A stretch of 64,000 bases of DNA from Anisus vortex (taxonomy: Eukaryota; Mollusca; Gastropoda; Planorbidae). The position numbers and the translations under genes were made by a program. The DNA is taken from contig OX421500.1 of the NCBI GenBank assembly GCA_949126835.1, forward strand, positions 23,243,367 to 23,307,366. Reading direction: 5' to 3'. Below are positions 1 to 10,445 of the stretch, one piece after another (position 1 is the first letter of the stretch; every line of letters starts with the position of its first letter). The notes beneath the pieces are model-generated. The model saw only the letters and a program-made list of their open reading frames with translations, made no database searches and was not told the DNA's origin.

Positions 1-1864
1 TATATAGTGTACACTGAGGCTGTATACACTACAATGTATATAGTGTACACTGTAGCAGTATACACTACACCATATATAGTGTGCACTGTAGCAGTATACA
101 CTTCACCGTTTATAGTATACAATGTAGTAGTATCCACTTTTTTTTTATTCAATACAAATGTTTACGAATGTTTCAATAAAATATGTATGATTTGCTTACA
201 TAGGCCAAACAAAGTAAGATATATTAGAATATGTTAACATTGTCAATTTGAAATCTGGTAAACTAGAAAAGATGTATTCAATTTATTCGTAATTTCCTCA
301 TAACAATAGTCAGAAGTGTAATATACTGTTAGTTTTATTGAGTTGGTGGGGGTGCAAGGGGGGGGGAATTAAACAAATCATCTAACGTAGCCTATATTAT
401 AATCTTTTCATTTGCAGTTCTTTCAATGAATAACATAATTTCAACTTTAATTATTTAGTATTTAACTAGTGTAATGCTCAAAATTTAAACAATTTTTTAA
501 AATGTTTATTATACCATTGTTTTAATTAATCGACATTATATTTTGCCGCGATAGTTTATTTAAATAGTGGCACACATGGAGGATATTCAAAAAGGTTTAC
601 ACCAAACTATATATTTTTACTTTTTCGTCAAACAATGTTTGGAATAATACATTGAAAACTTTGAAAATAATAAATAAATACTTTTTGTATAAGATATTTT
701 TTACAAGTTATTTACAAACTTTACTTGCCGGCCGTAACTCATTGTTAGCTTGAAATGGGCGAGGGAGGGCGTTTGAAAAATTGAAATAATTTTATAAGAG
801 GGGTCACTAGAAAGTTTGACAGTTAGATGTTAAAGTAGGGGAAAAGGTAGATGAACTAAAAATTGATTGTAACGTAATTCACGATATTTTAAATGTAAAC
901 TTTTCATTTTCAGTCTTTTAAATACATAACATAATGACATATATCTATGTTGGATTTAAAACTGACAACTCTAGACGACATGTTTTTTTTTAGGGGGGGG
1001 GGGGGTTATCAGGCAAATTCTAGATATTAGACTGCACAAATAAAAATCTGCTTCGACTGTTCGAATATAAAGCCTATGTTATTCATAGTAGAAAAAGGAA
1101 AAAGGCAAAAATATAATTTATTGGTCTGGTAAAGACGTGTTTTTAAAATGTATGCACTGTTGTTTTACATACACATTATGTTATGGTACAAGCGCCTGCT
1201 CTTTATTACCGATCGAATGATCGGTCACCTGGTACTAATAATATTAAACGAGAAAAAATTGGGGGTATATTTGTGGGTTTGTTTGTTTGTGTGTATGTGT
1301 CAGCGTTCTCGAAAACGGGCCCAACGATTTTTGCGAAAACTGTCCTATTGATGTATTCTGGTGAGAAAATGCGTTTTTGATCATTTTCATTTCTTTTGAA
1401 CCTCTGCTTGACCCTCAATGCTTTGAAAAACCACTGACCATTTCTAAAAATAGCTTTTAAATTGGGCTAAAAAAAACAACATGTCATTGGATTCCCCATC
1501 TAGCGCGATCGCGTTCAATACAACACATCTCTTTTGACGTCACAGGCATGACGACTTTAATTTACTCTCAGCGCTTCGGTAATTCCCGTTTTACAGCATT
1601 TAAATCGTTACCATTTTCGCCGCGCAATTAAAAATATTCAATAAGAAATTGTGTCATCATTTTAAAAAAAGGAAAGATATATTTTTATAGTTTATTTGAA
1701 AGAGTCCAAGTTAATTTAGCTCTTACCAATACATTAAACAATTAGGGTACTATTAAAGGTGTGGAATAGCCTAGATTAAAATAGTATGTATCGTTAATTG
1801 CATAGTTTTGATGGTAAGTAGTTTATACAGTCTTTAAAGTTATAACATTTACAACTTCAGAAAA

Positions 1865-2122
1865 ATGCATGGCAGACAAAAAAATAATTATCCTATTTTA
1901 AACTTTAAAAAAAGAAAGGCACGGACTTATGATAGAGTAGAAGCAGACACTATTTTAAAAAGTATTTCTTGCATGACTTTAGATTTAAATGATGCAGTGG
2001 ATACAACTATAAAGCCAGACAGAGAAGTAAAAAACAAACAACTAGATAAGGTAACAGCAGATGTAAGAGAAAAGACGATTAGACGATCTGAGACGTCGCA
2101 GGCAAAGCAATTAACAAATTAA
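1865..2122 (+). pseudogene. Helitron-associated small frame, copy 1
   Basis: An 85-codon frame starts with ATG at 1865. The product is lysine- and arginine-rich with no recognised domain. It lies 33 bp upstream of a frame that resembles the extreme N-terminal region of Helitron Rep/helicase proteins, so I read it as part of the same decayed gene or a leader exon. It is identical in copy 2 at 7332-7589. That identity reflects recent duplication and is not evidence of selection. Confidence 0.4.
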
Positions 2123-2154
2123 ACACTAGATTATTAGATAAATGAAAAGAAACG

Positions 2155-2817
2155 TTGCAACTCAAGCGACAGAAAGCCATTCAAGGACTATCGCTAGAGA
2201 CCATTGATCAACGTGAACAACGTTTGGAAGAGCAACGTCGCCGTAATGTAAGGCAACAATTACTTATGAAACAAAATATATTGCCAACCTTCAAGTGCGC
2301 AACCAATGCCGACGTTACCTACAAAAGTTTCGGACTTTTTAATATAGCATTTATTTACTGTCATGCTGTTCATTTTTCCGAAGAACGGGTGTCGAACAGA
2401 ATCAACCGCGACTCTTTTGGTGACTGTTGTTTACATGGTCAAGTAAACATAAAGCCATCAGTGTTTCTAAATGATTAGGCGTGCTTCTTTTTTAAAACTT
2501 CATTTACTAATTTACTAGCAGAAGAATTCCACAAGAGAATCAGGAACTTAAATTCATGTTTCGCACTGGCTTCGTTTAATTAAACGTAGATGACGATCGG
2601 ACAATCAATAGTCTTCATAGCAGCAGGACAAGTCTACAATAAGAGGAATATGGCAGTACATTCAACACAAAATGTTAATGATGAATTTGTGTACAATGTG
2701 TACAGTTACAGTTACACTTCTTATATTCCGATGACGCCGTCACCGAGCTACTTAAATATCCCAATATGGCAAGATAATGGACGCGCCCTAAGGGTTTTGC
2801 GATATTTAAATATTTAA
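2155..2817 (+). pseudogene. Helitron Rep/helicase N-terminal relic, copy 1
   Basis: The frame from 2155 has no ATG. It first encodes a charged segment (TIDQREQRLEEQRRRN) of the type seen near the start of many Helitron proteins. It then has a Cys-His region ending in CCLHGQV, which resembles the Helitron block just before the conserved stretch on RNYNS-AFASF. In this copy TAG at 2476-2478 stops it before that stretch. A second frame (2590-2817) contains AAGQVYN, like the HGQVYHR block that follows in Helitrons. No Rep HUH motif or helicase domain is present, so this is a fragment without catalytic parts. The family call rests on motif recognition only. Confidence 0.5.
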
Positions 2818-3600
2818 AACTTAAATATCCACTCAATCATTATATCATGATTATTATTGTGATTTTAAAGAGTGCATGCTACTTTTATAACGTATTTATG
2901 ATATTGACGTACACCAAACTATATATTATGAATATAGTTTAATTTGTATTCAATTTATATACAGATTTCCCATATTGTTGAAGCCTGTCTGAACAAATAA
3001 ATCTGAATTGATATGTAAATAGCAGCTTCTTATTTGTGGCTGCTTTATTTAAATTTACTTACTTTTTTATATTTTTAGTTTTTATAATTGGTCTACAATT
3101 CACATTTTAAAGCATGTTTATTCGTGAACAATCCCCTCGATACACTAACCTACACTATATGATATAGTCGTTCAATTTACAGGTTACATTGATGACCGTT
3201 ATAAAGTCATTGATAAGCAGGACATGCAATCTTGATTAGTCATAAATAATCTCATTGGAGATGGATTTGTTCAATTAATAACAGCTTATCAACCGGCATT
3301 TATTAAATACTATCACTAAGTAAGCTTAATTGTTCTTTTGAAAGCCCTTAAAGCAGATTACAATATATTGAAGCAAAATATATTGTAATGGAAAAGAAGA
3401 GGGGACTGCAAAATACATTTGTAGGCCTAAACCAAATTAAATATGCCCCCTGCAAATAGTAAAATATATACATGTAACTAATTGTTTACAATTTCTTTAT
3501 TATTTTAAAGATATTTGATATTAAAGAAATGTATAATATATTCTAATAATATTAGAGTATGATAATGCTTGACATTCTATCATTAATTTCAGCCTATAAA

Positions 3601-3619
3601 GACCGATCTCAGATCGGTC
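3601..3619. other. Perfect hairpin in the tandem unit (also 9068-9086)
   Basis: GACCGATCTCAGATCGGTC is a 9-bp stem around a single base. A related hairpin (ACCGATC-GAAT-GATCGGT) lies at 1208-1225 and 6674-6691. Both are followed by CACC and then an AT-rich tract. Short hairpins occur near Helitron ends, but no CTRR terminus follows at the expected distance, so the role is unknown. Confidence 0.6.
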
Positions 3620-4012
3620 ACCCCGATGTTATTAATTTAAACTAAAAACTGTACTTGATTAAAGTTTTTTAATATGACTGTAAGACTGTGAATGATATAA
3701 TTACATGCTAATGGTAACTATTATGACAGTTAGACAAAGTGGTTCACGGATCTTTTAAAATCATTTCTCAAACCGTATGTAAAGCAAATAAATCTTCTAG
3801 ATATTGGAAAGGAGGTATCGCACCAGTACTAGCACTTATTTCCTCTCGCGGGCCCTGGTCTACTTTATCTGCTTTCTTTTTAAAAAAAACTTGACATAGA
3901 AGCTGAAAGGATGAATTAAAATGATAATTTCTTTGCAAGAACACTTGCACATGCTTGCAGATGAAAATTCATGGTACTTTCCAAATCTACTTGACCCCCC
4001 ATATCTATGCAC

Positions 4013-4449
4013 ATGCCAGAAGCCCATTAGCACTTGCCAGTAGCCCATTAGCACTTGCCAGAAGCCCATTAGCACTTGCCAGAAGCCCATTAGCACTTGC
4101 CAGAAGCCCATTAGCACTTGCCAGAAGCCCATTAGCACTTGCCAGTAGCCCATTAGCACTTGCCAGAAGCCCATTAGCACTTGCCAGAAGCCCATTAGCA
4201 CTTGCCAGAAGCCCATTAGCACTTGCCAGAAGCCAATTAGCACTTGCCAGAAGCCCATTAGCACTTGCCAGAAGCCCATTAGCACTTGCCAGAAGCCCAT
4301 TAGCACTTGCCAAAAGCCCATTAGCACTTGCCAGAAGCCCATTAGCACTTGCCAGAAGCCCATTAGCACTTGCCAGAAGTCCATTAGCACTTGCAAGAAG
4401 CCCATTAGCACTTGCCAGAAGCCCATTAGCACTTGCTAGAAGCCCATTC
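4013..4449. repeat. 21-bp minisatellite, copy 1
   Basis: About 21 copies of a 21-bp unit (AGCCCATTAGCACTTGCCAG plus A). Because 21 is a multiple of three, the array stays open in several frames, reading SPLALAR on the plus strand and LLASANG or FWQVLMG on the minus strand. These are not genes. Confidence 0.95.
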
Positions 4450-4971
4450 ACATTCAAAGTTGAAGATGTTTCTGAGACAGAATAAATAACTTATTAACAA
4501 CGATGCTTTGGGAACTGATTTCTCTAAAATGCCAGGTACACAATTGTAAGTCAAATGTTTGATTCTTCGTCCTATTTCACCGTAAAAAAAGGAGTTTCCA
4601 CCTTGTTGGATGTCAAATGTAATCACAGGAGTAAACTTGACGTAGAAGATAATCTGCTTAGTTGTGTTCTTACAAGGATTGTCCCGATAATTTCCGATCC
4701 ACCGAGAAAGATACAATCTCAACCATAGCTCTGAAGGTCGTCGTGTAATTAGAAATAATATAGGTTACAGATATTTAATAAAAATTGTTTTTTTTTTGTG
4801 ATTAATCACTATGCTGTAATTATGTTCAATGTGTAACAATACAAACACACCCTGCATATCAGAAATATAGTAAATTGCAGTAATAAAGTAGCGTCGAAAA
4901 TAATTTATTTTGGGGGGTTGCCACAGCATTATAACATGTAGTAAGCAAGACCAAGTGTAATTTATGTAATG

Positions 4972-5036
4972 CAGGGGTGTGCAAACTACAGCCAGTGGGT
5001 GACAAATAATAGTATGCGGCCCTCGAGGCTTATTTA
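4972..5036 (+). mobile_element. hAT-like terminus in the inter-copy segment
   Basis: The sequence starting CAGGGGTGTGCAAACTAC and continuing to GCGGCCCTCGAGG resembles the ends of non-autonomous hAT elements. No matching inverted end or 8-bp target duplication was found nearby, so only one end is claimed. It lies inside the 520 bp present after copy 1 but missing after copy 2. Confidence 0.5.
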
Positions 5037-5273
5037 GATTATAATGTTTTCAATGTATTTTAGATTAATCTTTGATATATTTTAGACTGAAACAAATAAA
5101 ATATTTACGTTTTAATTAATAGTGAGATAATAGTTTGCCGTTTAAAAAAAAACAAGATTAGATGAAGTTTCACCAAACTAAAGGTCTATTTTTAACTTTC
5201 TTTTATCTAACATTGTTTGGAAAAAAAACACGTCGAAATCTTTTTTTTTTTGGTACAAAAACTGTATAACTGT

Positions 5274-5599
5274 ATATAGTCTAGTAAACACTGTAGAAGT
5301 ATACACTACACCGTATATACTTTACACTGTAGGATTATACACTACACCGTATATAGTGTACACTGTAGCAGTATAGACTACACCGTATATAGTGTAGGCC
5401 TACACTGAAGCAGTATACACTACACCGTATATAGTGTACACTGAAGCAGTATACACTACACCGTATATAGTGTACACTGAGGCTGTATACACTACAATGT
5501 ATATAGTGTACACTGTAGCAGTATACACTACACCATATATAGTGTGCACTGTAGCAGTATACACTTCACCGTTTATAGTATACAATGTAGTAGTATCCA
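5274..5599. repeat. 36-bp minisatellite (also 1-136)
   Basis: About nine copies of a 36-bp unit built on GTATATAGTGTACACT and CAGTATACACTACACC. The unit is partly self-complementary, since the AGTGTACACT core is a palindrome. The last four copies also occupy 1-136 as the cut left edge of copy 1. The period is a multiple of three, so it opens meaningless frames on both strands. Confidence 0.9.
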
Positions 5600-7331
5600 C
5601 TTTTTTTTTATTCAATACAAATGTTTACGAATGTTTCAATAAAATATGTATGATTTGCTTACATAGGCCAAACAAAGTAAGATATATTAGAATATGTTAA
5701 CATTGTCAATTTGAAATCTGGTAAACTAGAAAAGATGTATTCAATTTATTCGTAATTTCCTCATAACAATAGTCAGAAGTGTAATATACTGTTAGTTTTA
5801 TTGAGTTGGTGGGGGTGCAAGGGGGGGGGGAATTAAACAAATCATCTAACGTAGCCTATATTATAATCTTTTCATTTGCAGTTCTTTCAATGAATAACAT
5901 AATTTCAACTTTAATTATTTAGTATTTAACTAGTGTAATGCTCAAAATTTAAACAATTTTTTAAAATGTTTATTATACCATTGTTTTAATTAATCGACAT
6001 TATATTTTGCCGCGATAGTTTATTTAAATAGTGGCACACATGGAGGATATTCAAAAAGGTTTACACCAAACTATATATTTTTACTTTTTCGTCAAACAAT
6101 GTTTGGAATAATACATTGAAAACTTTGAAAATAATAAATAAATACTTTTTGTATAAGATATTTTTTACAAGTTATTTACAAACTTTACTTGCCGGCCGTA
6201 ACTCATTGTTAGCTTGAAATGGGCGAGGGAGGGCGTTTGAAAAATTGAAATAATTTTATAAGAGGGGTCACTAGAAAGTTTGACAGTTAGATGTTAAAGT
6301 AGGGGAAAAGGTAGATGAACTAAAAATTGATTGTAACGTAATTCACGATATTTTAAATGTAAACTTTTCATTTTCAGTCTTTTAAATACATAACATAATG
6401 ACATATATCTATGTTGGATTTAAAACTGACAACTCTAGACGACATGTTTTTTTTTAGGGGGGGGGGGGGGGTTATCAGGCAAATTCTAGATATTAGACTG
6501 CACAAATAAAAATCTGCTTCGACTGTTCGAATATAAAGCCTATGTTATTCATAGTAGAAAAAGGAAAAAGGCAAAAATATAATTTATTGGTCTGGTAAAG
6601 ACGTGTTTTTAAAATGTATGCACTGTTGTTTTACATACACATTATGTTATGGTACAAGCGCCTGCTCTTTATTACCGATCGAATGATCGGTCACCTGGTA
6701 CTAATAATATTAAACGAGAAAAAATTGGGGGTATATTTGTGGGTTTGTTTGTTTGTGTGTTTGTGTCAGCGTTCTCGAAAACGGGCCCAACGATTTTTGC
6801 GAAAACTGTCCTATTGATGTATTCTGGTGAGAAAATGCGTTTTTGATCATTTTCATTTCTTTTGAACCTCTGCTTGACCCTCAATGCTTTGAAAAACCAC
6901 TGACCATTTCTAAAAATAGCTTTTAAATTGGGCTAAAAAAAAACAACATGTCATTGGATTCCCCATCTAGCGCGATCGCGTTCAATACAACACATCTCTT
7001 TTGACGTCACAGGCATGACGACTTTAATTTACTCTCAGCGCTTCGGTAATTCCCGTTTTACAGCATTTAAATCGTTACCATTTTCGCCGCGCAATTAAAA
7101 ATATTCAATAAGAAATTGTGTCATCATTTTAAAAAAAGGAAAGATATATTTTTATAGTTTATTTGAAAGAGTCCAAGTTAATTTAGCTCTTACCAATACA
7201 TTAAACAATTAGGGTACTATTAAAGGTGTGGAATAGCCTAGATTAAAATAGTATGTATCGTTAATTGCATAGTTTTGATGGTAAGTAGTTTATACAGTCT
7301 TTAAAGTTATAACATTTACAACTTCAGAAAA

Positions 7332-7589
7332 ATGCATGGCAGACAAAAAAATAATTATCCTATTTTAAACTTTAAAAAAAGAAAGGCACGGACTTATGAT
7401 AGAGTAGAAGCAGACACTATTTTAAAAAGTATTTCTTGCATGACTTTAGATTTAAATGATGCAGTGGATACAACTATAAAGCCAGACAGAGAAGTAAAAA
7501 ACAAACAACTAGATAAGGTAACAGCAGATGTAAGAGAAAAGACGATTAGACGATCTGAGACGTCGCAGGCAAAGCAATTAACAAATTAA
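7332..7589 (+). pseudogene. Helitron-associated small frame, copy 2
   Basis: Identical in protein sequence to 1865-2122: 85 codons starting with ATG, basic, with no known domain. It sits just upstream of the longer Helitron-like frame of copy 2. Confidence 0.4.
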
Positions 7590-7621
7590 ACACTAGATTA
7601 TTAGATCAATGAAAAGAAACG

Positions 7622-8284
7622 TTGCAACTCAAGCGACAGAAAGCCATTCAAGGACTATCGCTAGAGACCATTGATCAACGTGAACAACGTTTGGAAGAGC
7701 AACGTCGCCGTAATGTAAGGCAACAATTACTTATGAAACAAAATATATTGCCAACCTTCAAGTGCGCAACCAATGCCGACGTTACCTACAAAAGTTTCGG
7801 ACTTTTTAATATAGCATTTATTTACTGTCATGCTGTTCATTTTTCCGAAGAACGGGTGTCGAACAGAATCAACCGCGACTCTTTTGGTGACTGTTGTTTA
7901 CATGGTCAAGTAAACATAAAGCCATCAGTGTTTCTAAATGATTTGGCGTGCTTCTTTTTTAAAACTTCATTTACTAATTTACTAGCAGAAGAATTCCACA
8001 AGAGAATCAGGAACTTAAATTCATGTTTCGCACTGGCTTCGTTTAATTAAACGTAAATGACGATCGGACAATCAATAGTCTTCATAGCAGCAGGACAAGT
8101 CTACAATAAGAGGAATATGGCAGTACATTCAACACAAAATGTTAATGATGAATTTGTGTACAATGTGTACAGTTACAGTTACACTTCTTATATTCCGATG
8201 ACGCCGTCACCGAGCTACTTAAATATCCCAATATGGCAAGATAATGGACGCGCCCTAAGGGTTTTGCGATATTTAAATATTTAA
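7622..8284 (+). pseudogene. Helitron Rep/helicase N-terminal relic, copy 2
   Basis: This is the longer version of the copy 1 relic. The 142-codon frame 7622-8050 reads through the point where copy 1 has a stop and reaches HKRIRNLNSCFALASF, a good match to the Helitron block in which an RxYNS-hydrophobic-ASF stretch precedes the HGQVYHR block. The next frame (8057-8284) carries the AAGQVYN block. The two are separated by TAA at 8048-8050 and a frame change. No HUH endonuclease or helicase motifs follow, so the element is internally deleted or truncated. Confidence 0.55.
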
Positions 8285-9479
8285 AACTTAAATATCCACT
8301 CAATCATTATATCATGATTATTATTGTGATTTTAAAGAGTGCATGCTACTTTTATAACGTATTTATGATATTGACGTACACCAAACTATATATTATGAAT
8401 ATAGTTTAATTTGTATTCAATTTATATACAGATTTCCCATATTGTTGAAGCCTGTCTGAACAAATAAATCTGAATTGATATGTAAATAGCAGCTTCTTAT
8501 TTGTGGCTGCTTTATTTAAATTTACTTACTTTTTTATATTTTTAGTTTTTATAATTGGTCTACAATTCACATTTTAAAGCATGTTTATTCGTGAACAATC
8601 CCCTCGATACACTAACCTACACTATATGATATAGTCGTTCAATTTACAGGTTACATTGATGACCGTTATAAAGTCATTGATAAGCAGGACATGCAATCTT
8701 GATTAGTCATAAATAATCTCATTGGAGATGGATTTGTTCAATTAATAACAGCTTATCAACCGGCATTTATTAAATACTATCACTAAGTAAGCTTAATTGT
8801 TCTTTTGAAAGCCCTAAAAGCAGATTACACTATATTGAAGCAAAATATATTGTAATGGAAAAGAAGAGGGGACTGCAAAATACATTTGTAGGCCTAAACC
8901 AAATTAAATATGCCCCCTGCAAATAGTAAAATATATACATGTAACTAATTGTTTACAATTTCTTTATTATTTTAAAGATATTTGATATTAAAGAAATGTA
9001 TAATATATTCTAATAATATTAGAGTATGATAATGCTTGACATTCTATCATTAATTTCAGCCTATAAAGACCGATCTCAGATCGGTCACCCCGATGTTATT
9101 AATTTAAACTAAAAACTGTACTTGATTAAAGTTTTTTAATATGACTGTAAGACTGTGAATGATATAATTACATGCTAATGGTAACTATTATGACAGTTAG
9201 ACAAAGTGGTTCACGGATCTTTTTAAATCATTTCTCAAACCGTATGTAAAGCAAATAAATCTTCTAGATATTGGAAAGGAGGTATCGCACCAGTACTAGC
9301 ACTTATTTCCTCTCGCGGGCCCTGGTCTACTTTATCTGCTTTCTTTTTTAAAAAAACTTGACATAGAAGCTGAAAGGATGAATTAAAATGATAATTTCTT
9401 TGCAAGAACACTTGCACATGCTTGCAGATGAAAATTCATGGTACTTTCCAAATCTACTTGACCCCCCATATCTATGCAC

Positions 9480-9916
9480 ATGCCAGAAGCCCATTAGCAC
9501 TTGCCAGTAGCCCATTAGCACTTGCCAGAAGCCCATTAGCACTTGCCAGAAGCCCATTAGCACTTGCCAGAAGCCCATTAGCACTTGCCAGAAGCCCATT
9601 AGCACTTGCCAGTAGCCCATTAGCACTTGCCAGAAGCCCATTAGCACTTGCCAGAAGCCCATTAGCACTTGCCAGAAGCCCATTAGCACTTGCCAGAAGC
9701 CAATTAGCACTTGCCAGAAGCCCATTAGCACTTGCCAGAAGCCCATTAGCACTTGCCAGAAGCCCATTAGCACTTGCCAAAAGCCCATTAGCACTTGCCA
9801 GAAGCCCATTAGCACTTGCCAGAAGCCCATTAGCACTTGCCAGAAGTCCATTAGCACTTGCAAGAAGCCCATTAGCACTTGCCAGAAGCCCATTAGCACT
9901 TGCTAGAAGCCCATTC
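9480..9916. repeat. 21-bp minisatellite, copy 2
   Basis: Same array as 4013-4449, with the same variant units in the same order (for example the AGCCAATT and AAAGCCC variants). The whole array was therefore copied with the 5.47-kb unit and did not expand independently. Confidence 0.95.
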
Positions 9917-10410
9917 ACATTCAAAGTTGAAGATGTTTCTGAGACAGAATAAATAACTTATTAACAACGATGCTTTGGGAACTGATTTCTCTAAAATGCC
10001 AGGTACACAATTGTAAGTCAAATGTTTGATTCTTCGTCCTATTTCACCGTAAAAAAAGGAGTTTCCACCTTGTTGGATGTCAAATGTAATCACAGGAGTA
10101 AACTTGACGTAGAAGATAATCTGCTTAGTTGTGTTCTTACAAGGATTGTCCGATAATTTCCGATCCACCGAGAAAGATACAATCTCAACCATAGCTCTGA
10201 AGGTCGTCGTGTAATTAGAAATAATATAGGTTACAGATATTTAATAAAAATTGTTTTTTTTTTGTGATTAATCACTATGCTGTAATTATGTTCAATGTGT
10301 AACAATACAAACACACCCTGCATATCAGAAATATAGTAAATTGCAGTAATAAAGTAGCGTCGAAAATAATTTATTTTGGGGGGTTGCCACAGCATTATAA
10401 CATGTAGTAA

Positions 10411-10445
10411 GGGGTCGTGGCCTAAAAAAAGGTTGAGAACCACTG
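10411..10445 (-). mobile_element. hAT-like terminus at the end of copy 2
   Basis: Read on the minus strand this begins CAGTGGTTCTCAACC and runs into a block ending in GACCCC, the widespread end of non-autonomous hAT elements. It starts exactly where similarity to copy 1 stops, so a hAT insertion or hAT-mediated deletion may have formed the junction. Confidence 0.5.

Larger units (their letters stand above)
1..4945. repeat. 5.47-kb tandem unit, copy 1 (left edge cut)
   Basis: This stretch is repeated nearly base for base at 5464-10411, with an offset of 5463-5467 bp, in the same orientation. Differences are a few substitutions and homopolymer-length changes. The unit holds, in order, a 36-bp minisatellite, about 1.7 kb of AT-rich sequence, a decayed Helitron-like reading frame, AT-rich sequence, a short perfect hairpin, and a 21-bp minisatellite. 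Similarity between the copies ends abruptly at 4945, and 4946-5463 has no partner inside the window. The high identity means a recent duplication or an assembly duplication; the sequence alone cannot tell which. Confidence 0.93.
5464..10411. repeat. 5.47-kb tandem unit, copy 2 (right end cut by unrelated DNA)
   Basis: This is the second head-to-tail copy of the unit at 1-4945. The match stops at 10411, where a hAT-like terminus begins, whereas copy 1 continues past 4945 into about 520 bp of other sequence. Copy 2 is the better-preserved coding copy: the Helitron-like frame has TTG at 7943-7945 where copy 1 has the stop TAG at 2476-2478. Confidence 0.93.

Noticed and set aside
3860..4485. Several overlapping repetitive frames in the 21-bp array
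   Set aside because: All three frames are open only because the unit length is a multiple of three.
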